Source of the DNA: Hirundichthys speculiger | Taxonomy: Eukaryota > Chordata > Actinopteri > Beloniformes > Exocoetidae | Length of the DNA: 64,000 bases | NCBI GenBank assembly: GCA_018398805.1 | Contig: JAGFBZ010001902.1 | Location: 62,001-126,000 of the forward strand | Direction of reading: 5' to 3' | In this document: positions 23,101-31,860 of the stretch, piece by piece | How the letters are laid out: the number at the start of each line of letters is the position of its first letter | Position numbering within the stretch: position 1 is the stretch's first letter | Made by a program: the position numbers and the translations under genes | The notes under the pieces: generated by a model | What the model saw: only the letters and a program-made list of their open reading frames with translations | The model's database searches: none | Told to the model about the DNA's origin: nothing

Positions 23101-26100
23101 AAATGATGCACAAGCAAGGCAGCTTCATGAATGATGGGAAAACGAATACAAGTTTGTGTCTCAAGCTGAAAAAAACTTGTCTTTTGTGTTATGAGGCGGT
23201 GTCAGTCGTGAAAGAGTTTAATCTACGTCAGAATTTTGACAGCAAACACGGAGCCAAGTATGCTAAACTTAGGCCACAAGAAAAACAAAGAATCGCTTCC
23301 GCTTCTGAAACCAAGGTAATAGATACTCAGTGATGTAAACATAACCCGTGCAAGAGCAGGGTTACAACCACAAACCCCGAGTTTAATATAATGATTTAAA
23401 CATTTGAAACTTGAATACATAATAAATACAGAAACAGTTATTTAACAATATAAGGCAGGGCATAAAATTAGAATTTTTACCAAGTAGCCCCTGGCTACCA
23501 GGTTTTTGAAGTTGGTAGCCAGCTAGCAATTTTGTTCGCCAGTGTTTTTGTCGTCCCATACGCACCCCTGTAGACTGCTGACATTATCATGGACACTCCC
23601 AGCATGTTCAGCAACTTCAGCCAGCTCTTTTGTTTCCTGTGTGCCATTATTGGACAAACTGATCAATCCAGGTGTGTCTGATCATTGCTGTGAGGTCAGA
23701 CACACCTGGATTAATCAGTTTGTTAATTAATGGCACACCAGAAACAAAGCAGCTGGCTGAAGTTCAGGAAGTAGTGCAGCTGTGCATAAACCCACGTTGA
23801 CATAATGTGAACATTCATTATAGCCTAAATGAAAACACAAAGGGGTTTATATGAAGAGTATTTATTTGAAGGGATTTGCATATTTTTTGGTCATTTAACA
23901 TCGCTTGTATTTACATTTACATTTGATTTTCATTACACACATTGTTTTCATTTTATATTGCTCTTCTTTTAGTTTTTCATCTCATTTCACATGACTGGTC
24001 AGACCACCCATTACCCAATACCAAAAATCTGCGAGATACAGGTACCGCAAGATACCGAATTCGTGGAAAGCGCAGGAGACACGCCCATTGCCGCGCCCAC
24101 AATGTGCTTAAGGAAGTCGGCAAAATGGGTAACAGGTTTTGGGAGGTGGAAGATTGCATTTCGGTTGGCAGAGGCTCCTAAATCTGAGATTTGCAGGTAA
24201 TGGGTATTGGGAGGTGCAAGATAGGGCCTATAGTCTTTTAGTTAACCCCCCCCCCCCCCCCCGGCCAAAGTTTTTTCCTGCAGGAAACCCTGTTAAGTTA
24301 TAAGTGAAAACATGTAAACTCAGTCAAGCCCATTAATCTGATTAATTTAGCAACTACTTAATTCAGTAAAGGGCAATTTGTACATGGAAAAAAAACAAAT
24401 TGCAACTTCTCCATCATTTTTGTTCAAAACAACGGTAAATGAAGTTTAAATTTAAACAAATACAGTGCCTTCCATAAGTATTCGGCCACCTTCAACTTTT
24501 CAACCTTTTGCCACAAATCCGGCTTTAAACTTCTCCACAACAGTATCTGGGACCTGCCTGGTGTGTTCCTTGGTCTTCCATGATGCTCTCTGAGCTTTAA
24601 CCAGAACCCTGAGACTATCACAGAGCAGGTGCATTTATACGGAGACTTGATCACACACAGGTGGATTCTATTGATCATCATCAGTCATTCAGGACAACAT
24701 TGGATCATTCAGAGATCCTCACTGAACTTCTAGAGTCAGTTTGCTGCTCTGAAAGTAAAGGGGACCAATAATAATACACGCCCCACCTTTCCAGTTTTTT
24801 TATTTGTTAAAAAAAGTTTAAAATATCCAATAAATTTAAAGATGTAAAATTGAAATTTTACCTCTTTATGTTTGAAGCATGAAATGTAGCAAAAGGTTGA
24901 AAAGTTCAAGGAGGCCAAAAACTTTCACAAGGAACAGTACATTCCATTGGGTCTGGACTCGTCTCCTCTTTAACATATTTGCAGAGGCAGTTATTAGATT
25001 ATTAGATGTTATTACTCTGGATGCATCATCATTAAAAAAAGCGAACTATTACATTCAGTGTTTTTTTTCCATGTTTTGGGTGGTTGCTTCAACAACATTC
25101 AGAGAAAACATCCATCCTTGCAGCTGATCAGACAGACATTTTCTAGAACTCTGGAGCTGTGTCATGTGTGTTCATATAACTTGCCTGCTAAGTGGAAACG
25201 GACAGTTTTGTAAGGCGTTTTTAAATCAACCACTACTTTTTTTACACGGATCTACGAGCAGTTGAGCGACCGTTAATGATAAGTCGTGTTCCACAGTGAA
25301 CGAGCACACGTGTATTTTCAAGTCAGAAATACGATCGTTCATCGGGGCCGCTACGTTTGTAGCGCTGTGGCTGTTGACTCCGGTAAACGGCTGGTGTGTT
25401 GGAGCCCGCGGACAGCTACGTTTATGCCCGGCGTCTCCTATGTGACGGTGAAGAGCTTTTTTTTTTTTGCTGCTATAGAATTAACTTCTTGGAGCACAAC
25501 ACACAAAATCAGGTGCCAGGCTTCCTTAGCTTCTGGCACCAGCTCCCAACCAGCTCTCCGTCCCCACCCAGCCACACTTGAATTTTGCTCCATTCTTCTG
25601 ATTGCGGGACAAAAACCCACCGACTTGCTTCGCCTGCAATTCAAGACCACCAAAGATGACATGTTTCTGTGAGTGTTTTTTTTTTTTTTTTTTTTTTTTT
25701 GCCGGAATACTTTAAGCCCTGGATATGTTTGCCCTGGTGACACATGACAAATGTGCAGAAATCATAGAGAAAAAAAAAAAAAGTTTTTTTTCTAAGTTGA
25801 TGGTTGATTTTGTAGCCTTCGCCACAGGCAACAAGGCAGAAAAAAAAAAAAAACGGTCTAAATGGTCAAATTTTGGTCGCATTTGGCGACCATTTAGTTG
25901 CGAATTTTATGCCCTGAAGGTGTAGTTTAATTTATTTTGGTTTACATTGCATTTTGTTACATTCATGCTGCCATTCTGGCCCTTCGAGGGCAACCATGAT
26001 GCTGACGTGGGTCTCAGTGAAAATGAGTCTGACACCCCTGCTTTAAGTATTAAGAGCCATGAGTTATCACACTAAAACCCATCATGTAACAGAGCACAAC

Positions 26101-29100
26101 ATTTCAAAACATTTAAACTGAATAATGAATACATTAAAATTAATGTATCAAAAGAAATTAGACATTACATACTCGATCCTCCTGCTCAGCCTGCAGCTCT
26201 TTGACGCGCTCCAAGAGGCCTTCTTTTGCACGGTCAAGGTGGCTGGCCAAGCCGGTGATTGCAATTTTATCAGACTGCTGCTCAGGAGCAGGCACTTGAA
26301 TATTGACCTAGAAGCAAGATGGCATCTTGTCAAGTCTTTTCAAAGCAGAAGGCAAATAGAAACTTCTTGCACCCCTGTGAAAGTCAAAAGTCTGCAACAC
26401 ACCTCAAATTCATCCATCATCTTGCGAATTCCACTTCCTTTCTGTCCAATGATGTATCTATGAAGCTCAAAAGGCACTTCCACCTCAATAGTGACAGGAA
26501 CCAAGGCCTTTTGGGGAGAGGGACCATGTGGGCGCACACACACACACACACACACACACCACACGACAGTTCAGTTAGGAGAGAGAAAATCAACCTATTG
26601 AAATAAATGATTCAGCCTAGTTATTAACTCCAACCTTCAGTGCTTCTACGGCAGCCTCGCAGCGCTCTTTACGGCCAGAAATCACAATCACATCACACTT
26701 TTTGGGGGCGTTTGGATCAACTGGCTCCTTCACTTCACCATTAGCCTCTCCGTTTTCTTGAACAGAGGGCTCTGCAGGGGGTGCTGCAAAAACGCAAGTA
26801 TATCTTGATAAATTACCCAAGCAAAAATGCTAGAAATCCCCAGCTCCTTCAATGCGATAATATGGTCTTTTTAGGGACTGAGACTACTAGTTAGGCAAAA
26901 AGTAAAAACACACCAAGTTGTTATAGCCATGGCAAACTCATAAGCACTACATGTTCTCCAATAAAAACTGGGATTTAATAAAGACAAGTCTGTGTCTGCT
27001 TTTACCTTGGGGGTCCTCACGTTCTGGGAATTTAATCTGCACATTGTGATCACGAGTGATCTGCTGAATCCGTGAGCCCTTGGGACCCATGATAGAACGG
27101 TGGAACTTTTGAGGAATTACACACTCAATCGTCACTTGGGCATCCTTAAGGGGGAAGGGAAAGAAAAAAAAAATGTATGTATTTAAAATGGAAAGGAAGA
27201 TATAACAAGCGCCCCTAAACAAAAATGCTTGATCTACTAACCAAGTCCTCAATGATCTCCTGCATGCGCTTTTTCGCTGCCTCCACACATTCTTTGGCTC
27301 CTTTAAGGGTGACCTTATCGCTCTGAGAACCAGTGCGAGGGAAGCTCACCATGACACCACCGTATTCATCAGCAAGGTCCCTGAGGACTTGACCACGGCG
27401 AGCCACAAAGTAGCGATGATGCTTAGGATCAACAATTCATATTATCCTCAACAATATTGTCCTGTAAGCCAAAAAAAGTTGTTTAGATTTTAGCCATAAG
27501 GATATATCCCACTTCATCTCATCATGCCACGTTAAAAACATCTTGAAAACTTACCAAACTCTTGATGAGTTCCTCCAGTTCTTTCTGGGCCTCCCGCACA
27601 GCTTCTTCTGTGCCAACCACAGTGATGAGTTCCTGGTCTTTATCATCTGAATTGGGGAAGATTATCCTGGCCCCAGTGCTGTCCCGAACCTTGCGTATGT
27701 TTCCACCACCTTTTCCAATGAGAAACTTGTGGTATTCTGGCTTTGCATGCAGCTCTGCAGTGTGACTCTTTGTTTGCTGAAAAATAAAAAATTAGATTTT
27801 TAGCCTCAATACAACTGTTAATACAACCACTTAAATACAACCCCCCACCCCCACAACATTTAATTTCTTATATTAGCCATGCAAGCGCTCTTTTTTTTTT
27901 CCATTTTGCCAGCTAAAAAGGTCACAGAAAGTCACCCACATGTCATCTCTAAGGTCACTAAAGCACAGAAGCTGTTTCAGTGAAAAAGATGGTGAGTAAA
28001 AGCTCAAAGTTTCAAGTTTAGGAAAGTCAGCAGAAATTAAGCTTTTTAAAAAGGAGACATTTATACAAACCTTCTCTTCTGCCAGGGCAAGCAGTTGCTG
28101 CTTGGCCTTCTCCACCTCCTCGACAGGGCCTCTGATGGTGACTTTATCTATCCCTGATCCCTCTGTGGGAAAGTGGATGTGAACACCGCCACATTCCTCC
28201 ATGATGGAACGCACTAAACGGCCCTTAGACCCAATCAAGGAGTTGTGCAACTTTGAGGGGATGGATACATCCAATTCTGTGATGTTTGCCTGGATGAAAT
28301 GAGACAGGTCAACACTCATACACTGTATTTAAACCATGTCAGGAATCTCTGAAGGCCAGTATTGATATCCATTTACCAACTCCTTCTGAATGGCCAAAAT
28401 GCGACTCCGTGCTGCCTCACAGTTTGCCTTCTTCCCTGTGATGACGATCATCTCAGAATTGCTGTTCTCTGCAGGCAGATCAATTTTGGTGTTGGTTTCC
28501 TCTCGAATCTAGAGAACCAAAAGATATTAATGATCAAATACAACTTGGACAGATTAGTATTCAACAATTCTGTTATGAACAGACAGTACCTTCTTGATGT
28601 TGGAGCCACCTTTTCCAATTATGTTTCTGTGAAACTGCTTGAAGATGGGGACGGAGACAGAGAAGCTGTTCTCCACCTGAGCAGAGTCATTAAAAAGGTC
28701 AACATCAGCTATGCCTTCTATATATACACACACACACTAGCATCTAAAGTTTAAAAACCAACAGGTATTACCATTTCAGCAACAAGCTTGCTCATGAATT
28801 TTGAACATTTTTCAACCTCATTTCGTGGGCCCCTAAGTTGAACAATGTCACTTTTCTGTGCTGGGTCAGGGAAGTTTATAATGACCTGTAACAAATTGAA
28901 AGTAAAGAGAGAGAAAAAAAAAAAAAGGAAAAGAGTAAATTGAAATGGGAAGGAATCGTAAAGGTTTCAGTGAAACAGTTATGTTGACCAATACCAGCCG
29001 CCTCCAACTCACCTCTGGAAATTTGTCACGCACTTCTTTTATTTTCTCCCCTTTTTGACCTATGATGGCTCTGTGAAAACGCTGTTCAATGATCAGGTCC

Positions 29101-31820
29101 TTTGTACGCTCATTCTCCTGTAAACGGACAACATCTTGAGCAACACAAGGCATAACGTATTGCAAGTAGTTCCCTTTGATAGTTTCCCACCCACACACAA
29201 ACCATGCGTGATGCAAGCTCAAGCAGCTCCTTCTTGGCTTCCTGCACACCCTGAGGATCTCCCTCAATACGAATCAGGTTGCTCTTCTCATTGTCGGGGG
29301 GAATGCGGACAGTCACCTTGTGAAGCTCTTTGATGCGGTTGACTAAAATTTAAACAGAAACATGCAGTTTTTTTGTACTAGTCGCAAATATGCATTCAGT
29401 TTTTGACACACACTACACTTACTGTTGACGCCTCCTTTTCCAATCAGGTGACGGTGGAATTTAGGATCCACGCTAATCTCTGTGTAGTCCATTCGGCTTA
29501 CCTGTGACAACAGAAAATTTGTTTATTTTTCTGAATGCTTGCACATGTTCTTGACATTAAATAACCCATCTGTTTTGCATATCAGACTTTGCATTGAGTT
29601 CTACTGAAAATATAATGCTTACCAAATCTGTAACAATGGCTTCAATCTGACTTTGTACCATTTGAACATCTTTGGTTGGACCCTCAAGAGTGATCTTATC
29701 TTCCCCCTCCGTGAATTCAATGTGTACCTATGTGCAATAAAAACAAATATTGTATACAGACACTCAGAGATTATACATGTATGTGCTTACAGGGGCAATT
29801 TTTTTTCTTTTCTTTTTTTTTTTAAGCACCATGATTAAGAAGTTTTAACCTTGGGCATTTGTTGGGTAATCTTGGCCAAGTTCTGTCCCTTCTTGCCAAT
29901 AATGAAGCGATGAAGCCAAGAAGGAGCCGAGACCGAGGAAACAGTATAACTGTTTGCCTGCAAAAGGGCGGGAACAAAAACCACTTTAGACCTTATTATT
30001 CTTACTTGTACAACATCATCAGAAAGTCATTTTACCTTGGCATAAACTTCAGTGAGGGCCTGACCCAGGCGGTCAGGCTCCCCACGAAGGATGACAGTTT
30101 CTGAGCCGCTATCAGATGGTGGGATCTCAACTGAGACACCAGTTTTATCCAGAATCTCCTGCAGGGTGTTTCCCTTGGGGCCAACCACATATTTGTGCTG
30201 AGACTTCTTCACCTCCACTGCAATGGTGGTAGTATTCTTTTTCTGCAAGCGGTGAAAAGGCTTCATCAGGGACTTACTCCATGTCACATTTCACCACAAC
30301 TAGTACCCATCTTCCATGTCACAAATATAATTTGGATAAACATGAATTTACTCAGCAGTTACTTGCATACCTTCTCTTCATAAACCTTCTTGATCACTGT
30401 CACAGCAAGGGCTACCTGCTCCTTCTCCCCAGTGATGACAATCTCAGTCTTATTCACACTTGGAGGGGGGACATTGATTCGGGCACCGGTCTCCTGCATC
30501 ATTTCTCCTACCATCTTATTATAGGCACCAGTGATGAAGGGGTGGTAAACCTTATCAATATTCACTCTCTCCACAGCACGTTTGTCCTGAAATTAGGAGA
30601 TAAAATAATACAGTCAGTTCCCAGACAAGAAATGCATAAATTAAGCCACATGATAACTCATGTTACCTGCTCAGCAGAGATCAACAGAATCTCATGCTTT
30701 GCCTTTTCCAGGCCCTCCTTCGTACCAGAGATCTTGATCTGGTTGCTAGGGTCATCAGGTCGTGGAATCTGGATTTTGGTGGCAGTCTTCAGTTCAAGCT
30801 CCTGAAGCTTTTCCCCATTTTTGCCAATGACAAAACGATGGTGCTCCTTAGGGATAGCTACAGTAGCTGAAGCCTTTTAGGGGAAGAAACAAAAAAAAAA
30901 AAAAACCATCATCTCAAATTAATTACAGGACAATCTGCATGACATTTCATGATTCAAATTCAAAAGCATCCATGTTGTGCCATCATTATTAGAGAAATGC
31001 ATTTACTTGAGTCTGCAGTCGGGACACAATTTCCTTACGGGCCTTCATCACAGCATCCAGTTTTCCAGAAACCATGATGGACAGACCCTGATCTTTTGCT
31101 AAGGAGAGTTCGAGGTGGGCTCCAGTCTTATGCATGATGTCAACACAGACCTTTGCTTGGTCTCCCTCTCCAAACTGGTTTATGTCCTTGTACTTGCGCT
31201 CTTCAAGTGGCACATGGAAAACCTTGTTCATAGGGGAAGGAAGGACCACACAGACACAAAAAAAAAAAAAAAAAAAAAAAAAAGGAAAGTGAGCTCAATA
31301 TTATCCATTTATTAAAAAAATACATACATTAATTGTGGTTGGGCAATAAAAACCAAAATGTAGCCACTTATCACTTATTTGCCTCTTGAATGTCCTGAAG
31401 TAGGACTAAACAGAATTTGTTCCACTTTCTCTTGTTTGGAATTTTAATTCAGGTCTTAATTATAATGCAGGCAAAGGAATTAACATAACAGGATACCTGG
31501 GTGATAATAGAAGACTTGAGAGGACGAATCTTTGATGTCCAGGCACTGGCAGTTTCCTGGGTGCCGTCAGGTGTGGCCGCCCTCTCAGGAAGAGGTGGGA
31601 AAGCCTCCTTGTAGGTAGGAAGCGCATCCTCATCTTCTCCCGCACCGGGTCCTGCCCCAGCAGCTGCGCACACAAAATAAAACCAATTACAGTTCTGATT
31701 GCATTCTACAATCCGAGCACAGCCTTCAATGACTTAATACTTACCACCACTTTGCTCTGGCAAGAGCCCACTGCGGTGCTCATTGAAGCTTTCCTGCGTA
31801 AGTACAGCAACTGAGCTCAT
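20027..31820 (-). CDS. hdlbp: Vigilin (HDL-binding protein), multi-KH RNA-binding protein
   Basis: Vigilin binds many mRNAs and tRNA-related complexes in cytoplasm and at the ER through tandem KH domains, and influences mRNA stability and translation (family knowledge). Here 26 coding exons with GT/AG borders give 1272 codons plus stop once one extra base is discounted; human vigilin is about 1268 residues. The start is MSSVAVLTQESF and the end is SPWGPKRF. Fifteen KH units can be read. The first is degenerate, and most others carry a GxxG loop such as IGKNG, VGPKG, IGKKG, IGKGG, IGQKG, IGSKG or IGRKG. KH3 has GAYN and KH11 has RRGQ in place of the canonical loop. Summed exon length is 3820, one base more than a multiple of three, because of a frame-breaking base near 27434. 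As drawn, the chain would stop at about codon 811. Whether this is the a or b fish paralogue is undecided. Confidence 0.96.
20200..20340 (-). CDS. hdlbp: hdlbp exon, C-terminal tail
   Basis: About residues 1197-1243, with the conserved 'GFVVREAPWT' block. It begins with ATG-GCC-GAT after the acceptor, so Met replaces the Leu of human vigilin at the junction after EEEY. This ATG is internal, not a start. Confidence 0.93.
20432..20548 (-). CDS. hdlbp: hdlbp exon, second half of last KH domain
   Basis: About residues 1158-1196: 'VDLRFPQSGAADPNLVTVTG' through 'HLLNLEEEY'. It completes the last KH fold begun in the exon at 22164-22343. Confidence 0.95.
20672..22118 (+). mobile_element. degraded Tc1-like transposon in hdlbp intron
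   Basis: The sequence follows a common fish Tc1 family. Its 5' side shows 'cctggtcctgtgaaaaat'. The transposase remnant runs from about 20908 to 21850, with blocks reading like 'TTSKELRVSLASVGVSVHDS' (21115-21175), 'VKYGGSVMVWGCF' near 21420 and 'LQQDNDSKHTSKST' near 21580. The 3' side has 'ccatgtaggtttggatag' and 'aggaagggggcaaatac'. Many indels and an (ACT)n expansion near 21640 make it dead. It lies opposite to hdlbp, and its right end is within about 50 bp of the donor of exon 22164-22343. Confidence 0.8.
22164..22343 (-). CDS. hdlbp: hdlbp exon, KH14 end and KH15 start
   Basis: About residues 1098-1157: 'DQITITGYEHKAIAARDAIQ' finishes one KH domain, and 'ARIIGARGKGIRKIMDEFK' opens the last, with GxxG loop GARG. 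Confidence 0.96.
22542..22685 (-). CDS. hdlbp: hdlbp exon, KH14 first half
   Basis: About residues 1050-1097, 'ALRSFKLTITVDPKYHPKII' followed by GRKG and 'NIQFPEKNDENQ'. Flanked by AG (22687-22686) and GT (22541-22540). Confidence 0.95.
23103..23333 (+). pseudogene. hAT transposase N-terminal fragment (zinc-finger part)
   Basis: The frame contains 'CLLCYEAVSVVKEFNLRQNF' followed by DSKHGAKYAKL, a C-x2-C ... H finger with the 'KEFNLRxxFxxKH' phrase typical of GTF2IRD2/EPM2AIP1-type hAT transposases. The catalytic and dimerisation domains are absent from the window, consistent with an internally deleted element. Confidence 0.6.
23613..23764. repeat. foldback (long imperfect hairpin)
   Basis: The left arm runs from 'aacttcagccagctc' to 'ccaggtgtgtctga', and the right arm from 'cagacacacctgg' to 'gagctggctgaagtt'-like sequence. 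The arms pair over roughly 65-70 bases with a short loop ('tcattgctgtgagg') and a few mismatches and gaps. Confidence 0.8.
24461..24939 (-). mobile_element. internally deleted Tc1 copy
   Basis: Ends 'tacagtgccttccataagta' and, inverted, 'tactgttccttgtgaaagt' are Tc1-type terminal repeats with TA at both borders. Between them is the reverse complement of only the 5' end of a Tc1 transposase (minus-strand ATG-AAG/GAAGACC.. to GTTGTGGAGAAG, 24518-24585), which is the same family as 54016-55585. Most of the transposase and one inner terminal-repeat half are gone. Confidence 0.8.
26173..26307 (-). CDS. hdlbp: hdlbp exon, KH13 second half
   Basis: About residues 1005-1049: 'VNIQVPAPEQQSDKIAITGL' through 'ERVKELQAEQEDR', the helical linker before KH14. 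Confidence 0.95.
26403..26507 (-). CDS. hdlbp: hdlbp exon, KH13 first half
   Basis: About residues 970-1004: 'ALVPVTIEVEVPFELHRYII' then GQKG and 'RKMMDEFE'. A (CA)13 microsatellite lies just upstream in the intron (26534-26559). Confidence 0.96.
26534..26559. repeat. (CA)13 microsatellite
   Basis: Pure CA dinucleotide run about 27 bp from the acceptor of hdlbp exon 26403-26507 (TG on the coding strand). Confidence 0.95.
26635..26783 (-). CDS. hdlbp: hdlbp exon, acidic spacer and KH12 end
   Basis: About residues 920-969. Begins 'PPAEPSVQENGEANGEVKEP', a variable acidic insert inside KH12 also present in human vigilin, then 'KKCDVIVISGRKERCEAAVE'. Confidence 0.94.
27006..27144 (-). CDS. hdlbp: hdlbp exon, KH12 first half
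   Basis: About residues 874-919: 'DAQVTIECVIPQKFHRSIM' then GPKG and 'VQIKFPEREDPQ'. The exon ends in phase 1 and pairs with the next exon (139+149 bp, a multiple of three). Confidence 0.95.
27242..27461 (-). CDS. hdlbp: hdlbp exon, KH11, with one-base frameshift
   Basis: Both neighbours require a phase-0 exon, yet it is 220 bp. It opens DNIVEDNMN and then meets TGA. From the conserved 'VDPKHHRYFVARRGQVLRDL' part onward the reading is in the next frame. The simplest account is one surplus base in the AA at 27434-27435 (T on the coding strand). Downstream of it the exon is fully conserved (DEYGGVMVSFPRTGSQSDKV). The KH loop is RRGQ. Confidence 0.93.
27555..27776 (-). CDS. hdlbp: hdlbp exon, KH10
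   Basis: About residues 727-800: 'TKSHTAELHAKPEYHKFLI' then GKGGG, and ending 'ELIKSL'. A whole KH domain lies in one exon. Confidence 0.96.
28071..28289 (-). CDS. hdlbp: hdlbp exon, KH9
   Basis: About residues 654-726: 'ANITELDVSIPSKLHNSLI' then GSKG, 'MEECGGVHIHFP' and 'QQLLALAEEK'. Confidence 0.96.
28377..28508 (-). CDS. hdlbp: hdlbp exon, KH8 second half
   Basis: About residues 610-653: 'IREETNTKIDLPAENSNSE' and 'ANCEAARSRILAIQKEL'. Confidence 0.95.
28590..28676 (-). CDS. hdlbp: hdlbp exon, KH8 first half
   Basis: About residues 581-609: 'VENSFSVSVPIFKQFHRNII' then GKGG and SNIKK. At 87 bp it is one of the smallest exons of the gene. Confidence 0.95.
28772..28885 (-). CDS. hdlbp: hdlbp exon, KH7 second half
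   Basis: About residues 543-580: 'VIINFPDPAQKSDIVQLRGP' to 'FMSKLVAEM'. Confidence 0.95.
29013..29117 (-). CDS. hdlbp: hdlbp exon, KH7 first half
   Basis: About residues 508-542: 'ENERTKDLIIEQRFHRAII' then GQKG and DKFPE. Confidence 0.96.
29203..29342 (-). CDS. hdlbp: hdlbp exon, KH6 second half
   Basis: About residues 461-507: the split codon from the previous exon gives NINRIKELHK, followed by 'VTVRIPPDNEKSNLIRIEGD' and LLELASRM. Confidence 0.95.
29423..29501 (-). CDS. hdlbp: hdlbp exon, KH6 first half
   Basis: About residues 435-460: 'VSRMDYTEISVDPKFHRHLI' then GKGG. It is 79 bp and ends in phase 1. Confidence 0.95.
29623..29727 (-). CDS. hdlbp: hdlbp exon, KH5 second half
   Basis: About residues 400-434: 'VHIEFTEGEDKITLEGPTK' to IEAIVTDL. 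Confidence 0.95.
29850..29957 (-). CDS. hdlbp: hdlbp exon, KH5 first half
   Basis: About residues 364-399: 'ANSYTVSSVSAPSWLHRFII' then GKKG and 'AKITQQMPK'. Confidence 0.95.
30036..30242 (-). CDS. hdlbp: hdlbp exon, KH4
   Basis: About residues 295-363: 'KKNTTTIAVEVKKSQHKYVV' then GPKG, 'VSVEIPPSDSGSETVILRGE' and 'ALTEVYAK'. Confidence 0.96.
30371..30586 (-). CDS. hdlbp: hdlbp exon, KH3
   Basis: About residues 223-294: 'DKRAVERVNIDKVYHPFIT' then GAYN, a divergent KH loop also seen in mammalian vigilin (GPYN), followed by 'MMQETGARINVPPPSVNKTE'. Confidence 0.96.
30667..30873 (-). CDS. hdlbp: hdlbp exon, KH2
   Basis: About residues 154-222: 'ASATVAIPKEHHRFVI' then GKNG, 'TKIQIPRPDDPSNQIKISG' and ISAEQ. 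Confidence 0.96.
31007..31222 (-). CDS. hdlbp: hdlbp exon, KH1 (degenerate)
   Basis: About residues 82-153: 'VFHVPLEERKYKDINQF', GEGD in the loop position, then 'GAHLELSLAKDQGLSIMVSG'. The loop is acidic, so this unit may not bind RNA canonically (inference). Confidence 0.95.
31257..31283. repeat. poly(A)/poly(T) run
   Basis: About 26 consecutive A on the plus strand, 35 bp upstream of the acceptor side of hdlbp exon 31007-31222 (T on the coding strand). Confidence 0.9.
31497..31663 (-). CDS. hdlbp: hdlbp exon, N-terminal region
   Basis: About residues 26-81: 'GEDEDALPTYKEAFPPLPE' and 'KIRPLKSSIITQ', conserved in vigilin. The acidic/proline-rich stretch PTYKEAFPPLPE has the form of a short linear motif. 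Confidence 0.94.
31745..31820 (-). CDS. hdlbp: hdlbp first coding exon
   Basis: ATG at 31820-31818, context 'tagccATGa', starts MSSVAVLTQESFNEHRSGLL, matching the conserved vigilin N-terminus. The exon extends 5' as UTR to 31860, bounded by a pyrimidine-rich AG acceptor (cttttcttttcag). Confidence 0.95.
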
Positions 31821-31860
31821 GGCTAAAAATCCCACGCTAACACAGAGTCCGAGTGTGCCG
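31821..31860 (-). other. hdlbp: hdlbp 5' UTR part of exon 2
   Basis: Forty bases between the splice acceptor and the start codon. The acceptor shows that at least one more 5' exon lies upstream. Confidence 0.85.

Larger units (their letters stand above)
23456..25916. mobile_element. second DNA transposon nested in the hAT
   Basis: Starts CAGGGCATAAAATT and ends AATTTTATGCCCTG, a perfect 14-bp inverted repeat. The flanks share only AAGG (23452-23455, 25917-25920), so the superfamily is unclear. Inside are a foldback at 23613-23764, a deleted Tc1 copy at 24461-24939, a C17 run and a T run of about 25 near 25676. No transposase is recognised. Confidence 0.6.
22797..26040 (+). mobile_element. 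3.2-kb hAT element with exact 8-bp duplication, carrying nested insertions
   Basis: Left end CACATGTGTCAAAC and right end, read inverted, CAGGGGTGTCAGAC form terminal repeats. Both flanks are CTTTAAGT (22789-22796 and 26041-26048), an exact 8-bp hAT duplication. Just inside the left end is 'ggcccgcgggccaaatgtgg', a well-known fish hAT terminus. A transposase N-terminal fragment lies at 23103-23333. The rest is filled by a second element (about 23456-25916) that itself contains a deleted Tc1 copy. The whole sits in the hdlbp intron between exons 26173-26307 and 22542-22685. Confidence 0.82.

Noticed and set aside
25140..25670. CpG-containing stretch with a 128-codon frame as a possible gene or CpG island
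   Set aside because: It lies inside the nested transposon, lacks a known domain, and is bounded by transposon ends on both sides.
23452..25920. AAGG flanks of the nested element as proof of a 4-bp-duplication superfamily
   Set aside because: Four matching bases can occur by chance and no transposase is present, so the superfamily was left open.
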